Shown: piece by piece, positions 55,045 to 64,000 of the stretch
Position numbering within the stretch: the first letter of the stretch is position 1
How the letters are laid out: every line of letters begins with the position of its first letter
DNA from: Charina bottae
Taxonomy: Eukaryota; Chordata; Lepidosauria; Squamata; Charinaidae
Direction: 5' to 3'
Length of the DNA: 64,000 bases
NCBI GenBank assembly: GCA_023362775.1
Contig: JALMGJ010000016.1
Location: 5,507,001 to 5,571,000 of the forward strand
Translations under genes and position numbers: made by a program
Notes under the pieces: generated by a model
Databases searched by the model: none
Told to the model about the DNA's origin: nothing
Seen by the model: only the letters and a program-made list of their open reading frames with translations

Positions 55045-57409
55045 TGTTGTTTATTCGTTCAGTCGTTTCCGACTCTTCGTGACTTCATGGACCAGTCCAC
55101 GCCAGAGCTTTCTGTCGGCCGTCACCATCCCCAGCTCACCCACGGTCGAGTCCATCACCTCCAGAATACCATCCATCCATCTTGCCCTTGGTCTGCCCCT
55201 CTTCCTTTTGCCTTCCACTTTCCCTAGCATCAGCGTCTTCTCCAGGGTATCCTGTCTTCTCATGATGTGGCCAAAGTACTTCAGTTTTGCCTTTAATATC
55301 ATTCCCTCAAGTGAGCAGTCTGGCTTGATTTCCTGGAGTATGGACTGGTTTGATCTTCTTGCAGTCCAAGGCACTCTCAGAATTTTCCTCCAACACCACA
55401 GTTCAAAAGCATTGATCTTCCTTCGCTCAGCCTTCCTTATGGTCCAGCTCTCGCAGCCATAGGTTACTACAGGGAATACCATTGCTTTAACTATGTGGAC
55501 CTTTGTTGTCAGTGTGATGTCTCTGCTCTTAACTATTTTATCAAGATTTGCCATTGCTCTCCTCCCAAGAAGTAGACGTCTTCTGATTTCCTGGCTGCAG
55601 TCAGCGTCTGCAGTAATCTTTGCGCCTAGAAATACAAAGTCTCTCACTGCCTCCACTTTTTCTCCCTCTATTTGCCAGTCATCAATCAAGCTCGTTGCCA
55701 TAATCTTGGTTTTTTTGAGGTTTAACTGCAACCCAGCTTTTGCACTTTCTTCTTTCACCTTCGTCATAAGGCTCCTCAACTCCTCCTCGCTTTCAGCCAT
55801 CAAAGTGGTATCATCTGCATATCTGAGATTGTTAATGTTTCTTCCAGCGATTTTAACTCCAGCCTTGGATTCCTCAAGCCCAGCATGTCGCATGATGTGT
55901 TCTGCGTACAGGTTGAATAGGTAGGGTGAGAGTATACAACCCTGCCGTACTCCTTTCCCAATCTTAAACCAGTCCGTTGTTCCGTGCTCTGTTCTTACTG
56001 TTGCTACTTGGTTGTTATACAGATTCCTCAGGAGGCAGACAAGATGACTTGGTATCCCCATACCACCAAGAACTTGCCACAATTTGTTATGATCCACACA
56101 GTCAAAGGCTTTAGAATAGTCAATAAAACAGAAATAGATGTTTTTCTGAAATTCCCTGGCTTTCTCCATTATCCAGCGGATATTGGCAATTTGGTCTCTA
56201 GTTCCTCTGCCTTTTCTAAACCCAGCTTGTACATCTGGCAATTCTCGCTCCATGAATTGCTGGAGTCTACCTTGCAAGATCTTGAGCATTACCTTACTGG
56301 CATGTGAAATAAGTGCCACTGTTCGATAGTTTGAACATTCTTTAGTGCTTCCCTTTTTTGGTATGGGGATATAAGTTGATTTTTTCCAATCTGATGGCCA
56401 TTCTTGTGTTTTCCAAATTTGCTGGCATATGGCATGCATCACCTTGACAGCATCATCTTGCAAGATTTTAAACAGTTCAGCTGGGATACCGTCGTCTCCT
56501 GCTGCCTTGTTATTAGCAATGCTTCTTAAGGCCCATTCAACCTCACTCTTCAGGATGTCTGGCTCTAACTCACTGACCACACCGTCAAAGCTATCTCCAA
56601 TATTATTATCCTTCCTATACAGATCTTCCGTATATTCTTGCCACCTTTTCTTGATCTCTTCTGCTTCTGTTAGGTCCTTACCATCTTTGTTTTTGATCAT
56701 ACCCATTTTTGCCTGGAATTTACCTCCGATGTTTCTAATTTTCTGGAAGAGGTCTCTTGTCCTTCCTATTCTATTGTCTTCTTCCACTTCCGCACATTGC
56801 TTGTTTAAAAATAATTCCTTATCTCTTCTGGCTAACCTCTGGAATTTTGCATTTAATTGGGCATATCTCCCCCTATCACTGTTGCCTTTTGCTTTCCTTC
56901 TTTCTTGGGCTACTTCCAGTGTTTCAGCAGACAGCCATCTTGCCTTCTTGGTTTTCTTTTTCTTTGGGACGTTTTTTGTTGCCGCCTCCTGAACAATGTT
57001 GCGAACTTCTGTCCATAGTTCTTCTGGGACCCTATCTACTAAATCCCTTAAATCTATTCTTCACCTCCACTGCATATTCCTTAGGAATATTAGTGAGCTC
57101 ATATCTAACTGATCTGTGGGTCTTCCCTATTCTCTTTAGTCTGATTCTAAATTTTGCAGTAAGAAGTTCGTGATCTGAACTACAGTCAGCTCCAGGTCTT
57201 GTTTTTACCGACTGTATAGATGTCCGCCACCTTTGGCTGCAAAGGATGTAGTCAATCTGATTTCGGTGTCGACCATCTGGTGAAGTCCATGTATAAAGTC
57301 GTCTTTTAGGTTGTTGGAAGAGAGTGTTTGTTATGCACAGTGAGTTGTCTTGGCAAAATTCTATCAGCCTATGTTCTGCTTCATTTTGTTCTCCCAGACC
57401 ATGCTTGCC
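55045..57409 (-). mobile_element. 5'-truncated RTE LINE (2365 bp)
   Basis: Bounded by the perfect 14-bp target duplication TTGGCTTATCTTTT (55031-55044 and 57410-57423). The 3' end (left) is the reverse complement of CGACTGAACGAATAAACAAC, the same tail as 44990-45251. It begins inside the endonuclease domain at 57409. Confidence 0.95.
55051..57390 (-). pseudogene. RTE endonuclease-reverse transcriptase, truncated and frameshifted
   Basis: From 56787 leftwards the frame is open for 578 codons (its first codon is GTG, so no true start). It holds the whole reverse transcriptase: SNYRTVALISHASKVMLKIL, FIDYSKAFD, GKGVRQGCILSPYLFNLYAE, LRYADDTTLMAES, and the C-terminal RGRPRARWMDG. The 57390-57060 segment encodes the second half of the endonuclease (RRLYTWTSPDG, QIDYILCSQRWR, GADCSSDHELL) in another frame. 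A frame change and stops lie between about 57060 and 56790. The catalytic reverse transcriptase residues are intact. It is close kin to the BovB at 24203 but a different subfamily. Confidence 0.92.
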
Positions 57410-57450
57410 TTGGCTTATCTTTTAGAGTTGTTAAAATCCTTAATAAAAAG

Positions 57451-57872
57451 TATTTTTTTAAAAATCCCATGAAATTTTGACCTTTTCATCTAAAATCTCA
57501 TGAGCCTGTCCTGTTTCAGGCTTCACACACAAACAGTTGCTAGGTGAGAATCGCAATTTACTCAAGGCTGAGCAGATAAAAACAGACAAGGGATATTCTT
57601 TTGTTTCATCTTTTTTTCTTGCTTTCTTTTGTATTCTCTTATTTTAATAATAAAAGTATTCTTTTAGAAAGAGCTACTGTTAAACCATTAATTTCCTTTA
57701 ATTTATGACCTGTTCCTGAAGAAATATGAGAATGTTGATAGGTTCTTAAAAGGTAATAAACAAACAGCATTTTCACCCAGCTGCACTGCCCAATTTCAGT
57801 AAATATAACTATTTCCAGCAAAGAGAGGATCCCAGATCCTGGGAAAGTGACATCCACAGACATCTTATTGTA
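57451..57872. other. unassigned sequence
   Basis: AT-rich; no recognised feature. Confidence 0.4.
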
Positions 57873-58130
57873 TAGGTAAAGGTAAAGGTTCCCCCTGCAC
57901 ATTTGTGTCCGACTCTAGGGGCTGGTTCTCATCTCCGTTTGTTAGCCGAAGAGCCAGCATTGTCCGAAGACACTTCCGCAGTCCTGTGGCTGGCATGACG
58001 TGCGCGGAACGCTGTTACCTTCCCACCGAAGTGGTACCTATTCATCTACTCGCATTTGCATGCTTTTGAATTGCTAGGTTGGCAAGAGCTGGAACTAGTG
58101 TGGGAGCTCACTCCATCACACAGGGCTAGA
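57873..58130 (-). repeat. tRNA-derived SINE with TACCTT tail, minus strand
   Basis: Reverse-orientation copy of 44535-44830: tail AGGTAAAGGTAAAGG at 57873-57888, then CGACTCTAGGGGCTGG, GAAGAGCCAGCATTGTCC and CCACCGAAGTGGTACC. The tRNA-like head with the B box is missing at the right end. Confidence 0.85.
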
Positions 58131-58819
58131 TACCATTATTGCAATAATAGACTTATCTAAGTTATGGCAACAGACCTATCTTACATGCATGTGATTTTGA
58201 ATGTTAGTTGTAGGGAAACAGGGACAGCCAGGGTAGTACAGCACACTCATGAGATTGTTAGAGACATAAGCATTTACCAATACCTTGACGTATTTCCCAC
58301 AGAGATAAGATTCCTGAGGTCTCTTGTTATAAGTCAAAGGTAGACCTCATACCTAACGTGAAAAAAGATCCCAGATACAGTCTCTAAAATATCTAGATAG
58401 AAATGGGGTAATATTTCTATTTGACATTGTACAGAATTTCTGCAATATCCTAGCTTAGTATATAGTAGCTTACTTTGGCCCTAGCTTTGTTGTGTTCTAG
58501 AATGTATTATTAGGTGTTTTAAAAAGATAGAGGGCTCAGAATGGCTCCAAGCCCAAAATAATCCAATTAAGGATCAATCTGGATAAATGTGTTTCAAAAC
58601 TGTTCACTTAAGAGAGAAGGGCAAAAATAAATTGGATCCAGAAATTGTAGGAAGAGATGAGATTTGGGGCTAAATATCTTGATGTGTGAGGCTGCAAGTT
58701 ATTGACACCTCCCTTACTATAATAACCCAGCTCAAAAGTTAAGTAGGGTCAGCCCTAGATATCATTTGAGTAAGAAACCACTAGGAAATCAGTGGGTTGC
58801 TGACCAGACTGAGATGTAA

Positions 58820-58850
<31 letters not shown>

Positions 58851-58983
58851 GGAAGAACTGGGTCAAAATACTGGGCATACAGTATCTATGAAGTTACCAG
58901 GAGCTAAGCTGAACCCAAAGGAGATGTTACCTTTGCTGTAATAAGGTAGTTGAGTGGGGGAGAGATGTCCTGTTTTTTTTATG
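58131..58983. other. unassigned sequence with a (CA)15 microsatellite
   Basis: No gene recognised. CA dinucleotide run at 58818-58847. Confidence 0.5.
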
Positions 58984-58991
58984 ATCTATGC

Positions 58992-59253
58992 CAGAGCTTT
59001 CCAAACTGTGTGTCGCGACACAAAAGTGTGTCGCCACACACAGTCTGGTGTGTCGCCACACAACCCGGAAGTGCTAATCATCATCAGCGCTTCTGGGTTT
59101 TCCCGCGGCGACACACCAACTGCAGCGCGCAAAACCCAAAAGCGGCAGCAGCGCTTCCGGGTTTTTGCACACTGCCGCACTTCCGGGTTTTCCCACGGCG
59201 ACACACCAACGCCGGTTGGTGTGTCGCCACGGGAAAAACTTTGGAAAGCCCTG
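58992..59253. mobile_element. hAT-type non-autonomous element (copy 3 of 3)
   Basis: Ends CAGAGCTTTCCAAA and TTTGGAAAGCCCTG as in copies 1 and 2, with a perfect 8-bp duplication ATCTATGC (58984-58991 and 59254-59261). The first 75 bp match copy 1 closely (TGTGTCGCCACACACAG). The core differs and repeats CGGCGACACACCAAC and CTTCCGGGTTTT blocks. No transposase. Confidence 0.93.
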
Positions 59254-59261
59254 ATCTATGC

Positions 59262-59542
59262 ACTTGTGCCCCATGGGAGCTCTAGGGAGAACTTAACATC
59301 ATGACTTCCTTCTTTGGAGCATCTTAGTGCTGCTCCTGTTACATGCCTTAAAGTGCAGCAACTGATTAATGATGGTTTGCTTGTGTTAGTGTTTTCTTCT
59401 TTGCTCTGGTAGATCATCTGTCCAGACCTCTGAATGGGAATCCCAGAGCTAGGAAATAAAAGTCACCTACCTTTATTTGAGTGAAAACTTCAAACCATAC
59501 AAGGTAGCTTAAAGCCACATAAGAAAGGAGGAGGACGAAGAA
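59262..59542. other. unassigned sequence
   Basis: No recognised feature. Confidence 0.4.
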
Positions 59543-59554
59543 AAAAAGTATTTT

Positions 59555-59787
59555 TTAAAATAAATTTTATTAAGATTTTAAAATACATAGTTAAAAGTTA
59601 GAAATGAAAAAAGAAATAGAAATACAAAATAAAGAAAAAGAAAAGAAAAAGTGTAGTAAAGTAATAGAAAGAAAAAAATATGAAAAATAGATAACTTCCA
59701 ATCTATCTCTGGTCACGTACATTAAAAAAGTCTGCCCTAAATGTTGGTTTTTCATACAATAGATAGAAATAATTCTTTGGAATACAA
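59555..59787 (-). repeat. L1 3' UTR fragment
   Basis: Strong similarity to the 3' UTR of the L1 at 2766-3033 (shared AAAAAGTGTAGTAAAG, AGATAACTTCC-like and TCTCTGGTCA-like segments on plus). Bounded by the 12-bp duplication AAAAAGTATTTT (59543-59554 and 59788-59799), with the poly-T side at the left. A very short, strongly 5'-truncated insertion. Confidence 0.85.
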
Positions 59788-59799
59788 AAAGTATTTTAA

Positions 59800-60989
59800 T
59801 AACAACAGCAACTCCAGAAAACCCTCCAGGAAAAAAAAATAGAAAAAATGTCAGTCCATTTCATGGAGAAACAGATTTTGTGAAAGAACATTTGGGGATT
59901 GGGCATAGCTATACAATTTGAGCCCAAATTACTTTGTTTGAGCCAAATATATCTGTATCAAGACTAATGGCAACCACAAGGATGTTGGTGTACTTTGACT
60001 GATGTTACATTCTTGGAGGAAATTAAATATGAGAAAAATGTTGAATCTGGTAAGAGTCTCTGAAATCTCTTTCACTGAAGGGCAAAAATGAATTGAATCA
60101 GCGGTATCCTCAATGAGGGTTACTAACTGCAAAATGGTGGGTGCCAGCAGGTGAGCAAAGCCATGCCCTTTTTAATGTGCATTGCATACATATAAAAAAG
60201 GGTGGGACTTTGCTGACCCCATTGCAACCATCATTTTAAAGCCAATGACCTTTGCTATCGATACCCCTGTTAATAGTATCTTGATGCCTCCCTGGGCTAT
60301 CTTTTCAGAATAAAATATATTGTTTACACCACAGTTCATTCATTTACTTTGTCCGTGGTGATGGGAAATGTAAATAGAAGAAATGCAAGAGAACACCTGT
60401 ATCATATTTATAATTTTCAAGGCTTTGGAGTGAGGCAATTTATAAATCTTATAACTAAAATACATAAATAGATACATACAGTACATGCATACAAATTCTC
60501 ACTGAATATAATATTGATGTTGGCTAAATATTTTCCCTTATCCAGTGGTTGGGTCCAGTGCAAAATCTGCTCACGCTGGAGAAAGAGGGTAGGCAGATGA
60601 TTTTTGCAGTTCCTTTCCCCTGCAGGTAGACACTGGTTCCTCCTCTAAATCAGTGTAAGCAATAAACTATGAGGACAAGGAATGAGCATACATCAATTCT
60701 CCATTTCCAGCAGGGCCAATTTGAATCTGTACCAATGTCTCATGGCTACTTCCTACCACATAAGACTATTTACAGAGATGAGAAAAGTTACTACACATTA
60801 GCATTATTAATAAATGGGATGCAACCACCTTAGATTATCACTTACACATTAAAAATAATGGAGGGGGGTTGATTTCATATTCTTAAATCCTGCATATTTA
60901 CACACAGGCAATTTCACTTCAGATATTGAAATTTGAAATGTTGATGATTCAAGATCATGTAACAATGGTTGTTATGCTGTAACTCTATG
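59800..60989. other. unassigned sequence
   Basis: No recognised gene or transposon. Confidence 0.45.
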
Positions 60990-61195
60990 TCGATGAAGCT
61001 TCTCAGTCATCCAGGTGGAATTGTCTGTAGCTTGAATTATGTCAACTGGATTTCTATTTTCTCAGTGGAAACGTTTCGCTCCTTATCCAAGAAGCTTCTT
61101 CAGTCTGAGCAAAGTTTGTAAGGGAATCCTTAAATATGTTTCTAGGGTGGCTGTGTGACCTTTCACCTGGGGCTAGGTCAGGTTACAGGTTACAG
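60990..61195 (-). mobile_element. Penelope-like element 3' end, family A, minus strand
   Basis: Nearly the reverse complement of 22800-23005 along its full length. On minus: CTAGCCCCAGGTG, then AACATATTTAAGGATTCCC, then the hammerhead-like core, then TCCAGTTGACAT and CCACCTGGATGACTGAGAA. No coding part. Confidence 0.88.
61070..61103 (-). ncRNA. hammerhead-ribozyme-like core (Penelope family A, second copy)
   Basis: On minus: CTGAAGA (61103-61097), stem II GCTTCTT pairing with AAGGAGC across GGAT (seven pairs, one G-U), then GAAACGTTT. The flanking CTCAG and CTGAG are perfectly complementary and can form stem I, better than in the 22874 copy. Confidence 0.72.
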
Positions 61196-61658
61196 AAGGT
61201 TTTTTGTTGCTGTTGTTTAATCTAAAATGAAAATTAACAACTTTAGATGACATTGCGCTGCTTGAAAATAAATCTAATACAGACACTAAAAAGAAGACTA
61301 TCAAGTGAAAAGAAAATCTGACGAACAAAATAACTGGCAAAGTGATCACATTAGAATAATCATTTGCAGTTAACTACACAGTATTACAGAAAATGAAATG
61401 TAATGCATTGGCTATTTCTAGCTTTTCCCTATATAGTAACTCATTTTCTGGAAGCAACCAGTCACTGTTGTAATTTCTTTTTCTTAGAATACCAACTGCC
61501 ACCTCTCTAAGTAAAAGCCCAAAGGAAAACACATCAGGGCATGAGGCCACAAGGTAAAGATCCTACCATACTCAGATTTAAACAATTGTCTATATCCATT
61601 ATATGTCTGAAACATAAATTTTGGGCTACTGCATTATAATAGATTGCCATCTATTAAA
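61196..61658. other. unassigned sequence
   Basis: No recognised feature. Confidence 0.4.
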
Positions 61659-61979
61659 TTTAGCGTTGCTGGTGCCGCTCAGCGAACTACCTTTTTCCCC
61701 GGCAGCCTGAAGGCACGTGAAGTCCCGAGGGCTCTTTTGCTCTTCCCGTTTGGATTCTGGGCCATGGGTGTCCATGGGGGTGGGGGACAATAAATTCAAG
61801 ATGGCAGTCAGAACTCTGGGATTATGGCCGTTCTCTTGCCTTTTTCACACACACACACACGTACATCGCTGCTTGTAGATTCAGTTGTGCTGAGTGAAGG
61901 TGTCCAGCTCACATCCAGCCAGTGAACTTCCATCGTTTTTTTGTTACGTAGTTCGCTGAGCGGCACCAGTGACGCTAAA
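61659..61979. mobile_element. palindromic-ended MITE, about 320 bp, superfamily uncertain
   Basis: The left arm 61659-61690 and right arm 61948-61979 are inverted repeats matching at about 30 of 32 positions (GGTGCCGCTCAGCGAACTAC and complement). TA occurs next to the GCG at each end, which would fit a Tc1/mariner-like TA duplication, but the true ends are ambiguous. No transposase. Confidence 0.7.
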
Positions 61980-62348
61980 AGCAGTGGCAGCAAGAGCAGC
62001 GGTTGGGGAAAGGGAAGCCTGGTAGGAAACGCGGCCAATTCTGGGGCCCCGCTCCATTGAAAGCGCGGCTGGGAAGGGAAGGGAAGGCGAGGCGAGGTGA
62101 GGTGAAGCGAGGCGCCCGTTGAGTGTTGTGGGCAACTTTGGAGCCCGTCGTGGAGCCACTGCGTTTTGCCCCCTCCCTTCCCAAGGCTGCTCCGAGGGAA
62201 CGGAGCTCGCTCCCCCCTCCCCACGTTTCTCCGTGGAGCGACGGGACCCAATGCAGTATGCCGCCCCGCGCTCGTCCTCCTGCTCTTCCCTGGGGGCTGC
62301 GTTCTGGCGAGCGGCTGCACTTGGCCAGGAGAGGTCTTATACGGCGAG
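61980..62348. other. CpG-rich block, possible promoter-type island
   Basis: About 370 bp of GC-rich sequence with many CpGs (for example GGCGAGGCGAGG, GCCGCCCCGCGCTCG) lying between two MITEs. The GC and CpG content contrasts sharply with the surrounding AT-rich DNA. Overlapping open frames on both strands have no known domain. It could be an unmethylated island, a first exon of an unrecognised gene, or the interior of an unrecognised element. Confidence 0.4.
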
Positions 62349-62350
62349 TA

Positions 62351-62456
62351 CCGTATTTTCCGGCGTATAAGACGACACCCGGCGTATAAGATGACCCCCG
62401 ACTTTTGAGAAGATTTTCCTGGGTTAAAAAGTCATCTTATACGCCGGAAAATACGG
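62351..62456. mobile_element. 106-bp palindromic MITE with TA duplication
   Basis: The ends CCGTATTTTCCGGCGTATAA and TTATACGCCGGAAAATACGG are a perfect 20-bp inverted repeat; TA lies on each side (62349-62350 and 62457-62458). A second GGCGTATAAGA is internal. The TA duplication suggests a Tc1/mariner-like source. Confidence 0.85.
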
Positions 62457-62458
62457 TA

Positions 62459-63157
62459 CCTATTTATTGGATTGTGTTTTCTGGGAAAGTTACCCGTTCT
62501 CTCTTAATAGAAGCCATCCACTGAGAATACGTTTAAAAATTCTGCCCACTAAAAGCATGGCTTTGAATAAAAATGCTAATGGAAGCCAAAATATTTGCTG
62601 ACAAGAATGTACTTAATAAAGTAGGAAAGAAAACAATAAGGACAACTGAAGTAAAATTTGATTGAAGCTAATTCCCAAATTAAAATTATCCAGGATTAGT
62701 AAATGTTTAAAGTCTCTACTCTTAGGCCTGGCTGCTACACACAGCCTGGGCTGAAATCCAGCTATAGGCCCCAGCCTGCCACTCTGATTTGAAGGCAGTT
62801 TTTTCTCTCTGTCTCATGCACATACCAACATACGCCACACACTGATTTTCCCCACTTCCACCTAATGGCACAATGACAGCACAAACATGTCCTGGCAACA
62901 TTTTTTTTGACCTCATTCCCAACTTGAGTTACTTAGGGTTGAGTCATCTTTGGCTTTGCCAGTTGTGACCTTGGAGGGCAGTCACATGACTGGCAGTGAC
63001 TAAAAACAGGCAATAGAGACAGGACAGAGCTTGGCAATAGAAAAGGCTACTTTCATGCTAGTATAGTTTCCTGCCAACTGAAGGATGGGTAGATAGCAAT
63101 TCAACTCAGCAGTGGTGAAAACCTAACATACAGAAAACACTTCAAACATTTACACAC
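62459..63157. other. unassigned sequence
   Basis: No recognised feature. The minus-strand 66-codon frame at 62722-62922 has no known motif. Confidence 0.45.
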
Positions 63158-63247
63158 CCTTTCCTTTCCTTTCCTTTCCTTTCCTTTCCTTTCCTTTCCT
63201 TTCCTTTCCTTTCCTTTCCTTTCCTTTCCTTTCCTTTCCTTTCCTTC
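63158..63247. repeat. (TTTCC)18 microsatellite
   Basis: About 90 bp of perfect TTTCC pentanucleotide repeats followed by a CT-rich stretch. The lysine/glutamate-rich minus-strand frame across it is not a gene. Confidence 0.98.
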
Positions 63248-64000
63248 TTTCTCTTTCTCTCTCTCACAGACACTTTCTCTCTTTCATAGACATACATTTC
63301 AACCCATATCACAGGATTGCTTGAAAATATATATATATATAATATTTTAATCCCTCTCACCACTGGTCTTCTTTCTTCCAGATAGATGGTATAGTCCTGC
63401 CTCCCAGTTTTCTACCTTCAGATCATTCTTCTCCCACTACCATTAGGGGGTAGCAGGCTAAGAGCAATTTCAAGCAGGGGTGCTGGGAATAAAGGAGGGA
63501 TGACAGGGAAATATTCTTCTCACAGTAGAAAAATAATTATTTCCACCTAGCATACAGGAAGTTGACAGTAGTCAACAGTTACTGCTCACCTACTGCCACT
63601 GCCTATTTACCTGTTTCTTCTGGTCTGCACCAGGCATCTCACATGGGGGAAAAGAAAATTGGAGCTGCAGTAAAATGTCAGAGTTGGACAGCAACAAAGA
63701 ACAGAGAAAAATGCAACTGGAGTGACAACATATACTCTGAGATTATGCTTTCTACAATTTTAAAGTAAATGTGCTATCAAAGGTGCTAACAGCATGGCTA
63801 CACCCCAGGAACCCATGAAACCTAGCTACCTGGGATTATTCCTAAGTCACAGGTTAAAAGGAAACAATTGTCTACATGCCAGGACATAGAAAGTAAAGTT
63901 TTAGATTAAATTAAACTAAATTAAATTAAATTAAATGAACTTAAATTAAGTTCAAATTACTTAAATTGTTATTTTTAAAAAATGGGAGTTGGAGACACTC
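63248..64000. other. unassigned sequence with a TTAAA-repeat stretch
   Basis: No recognised gene. TTAAA repeats at about 63905-63936. The window ends without a feature. Confidence 0.45.

Larger units (their letters stand above)
53640..57450 (+). mobile_element. unassigned AT-rich retroposon, L1 ORF1-like, with nested insertions
   Basis: Purine-rich plus-strand sequence. A possible small coding region starts at 54088 (MTDKGMTLETFQRIFEELGA) and continues after an L2-like tail insertion as charged, coiled-coil-like sequence (EKDSKEETKDEKEKNVEEF, then IERLENKEIMD, about 54320-54470) with stops. This resembles L1 ORF1 N-terminal coiled coils but has no RNA-binding domain I can name. It is interrupted by 54170-54300 and 55045-57409. 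The (GGAGA)n run at 53992-54025 lies in the left part. Boundaries are approximate. Confidence 0.4.

Noticed and set aside
61808..62320. 170-codon minus-strand open frame in the CpG-rich region
   Set aside because: It runs across the edge of a MITE and a CA repeat and has no recognisable domain. It is open because the region is GC-rich.
63142..63363. Open frame rich in K, E, R and G on the minus strand
   Set aside because: It is the translation of the TTTCC microsatellite.
1..64000. CRISPR arrays, bacterial operons, riboswitches or phage genes
   Set aside because: The window is vertebrate nuclear DNA. The regular repeats are microsatellites, minisatellites or transposon modules without spacer structure.

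Overview
This window is vertebrate nuclear DNA made almost entirely of nested transposable elements and unassigned AT-rich sequence. I recognise no complete host protein-coding gene. The element mix (BovB/RTE LINEs, tRNA-derived SINEs of the Sauria type, Penelope-like elements, L1, L2-like 3' tails, R4-like LINEs, a Ty1/copia element, many hAT-type MITEs) points to a squamate reptile, most likely a lizard. This is inference from repeat content; the species cannot be named from the window.

Layout. 1-5850: a copia retrotransposon on the minus strand (Gag-protease, integrase, start of reverse transcriptase, one LTR). It carries one frameshift and one stop, and a 5'-truncated L1 sits in its leader with a 15-bp target duplication. 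5851-19132: mostly unassigned sequence holding five hAT-like elements with 8-bp target duplications (one, 11009-13528, contains a large array of inverted 150-bp repeats), one Sauria-type SINE and an L2-like 3' end. 19133-34800: a dense LINE/Penelope region. A Penelope-like 3' end lies at 22395-23010, then a minus-strand non-LTR element (provisionally ingi/Vingi-like) invaded by a full-length BovB with an uninterrupted reading frame (24203-27401) and by a 91-bp Penelope fragment. A degenerate RTE holding a solo LTR follows, then a second Vingi-like copy hosting another Penelope insertion and a 99-bp perfect palindrome, then an R4-like remnant. 34800-43560: mostly unassigned. 43560-59800: composite retroposons interrupted by SINEs, RTE copies and MITEs, a third Vingi-like copy, a second solo LTR with a chimeric insertion, a 2.4-kb RTE and an L1 3' end. 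59800-64000: an inverted Penelope 3' end, two palindromic MITEs flanking a CpG-rich block, and a TTTCC microsatellite.

How the parts relate. Target-site duplications give a relative order of insertion: L1 is younger than copia; BovB and the 91-bp Penelope fragment are younger than Vingi-like copy 1; the second Penelope insertion is younger than Vingi-like copy 2; a solo LTR is younger than the degenerate RTE; the chimeric L2-tail insertion is younger than the second solo LTR. The only frame that looks potentially functional is BovB. The most interesting features are hammerhead-ribozyme-like cores in three Penelope copies of two families, hAT-like MITEs with the same ends but different cores, the inverted-repeat array inside one hAT-like element, and a retroposition event that seems to have captured an inverted 74-bp copy of nearby sequence.
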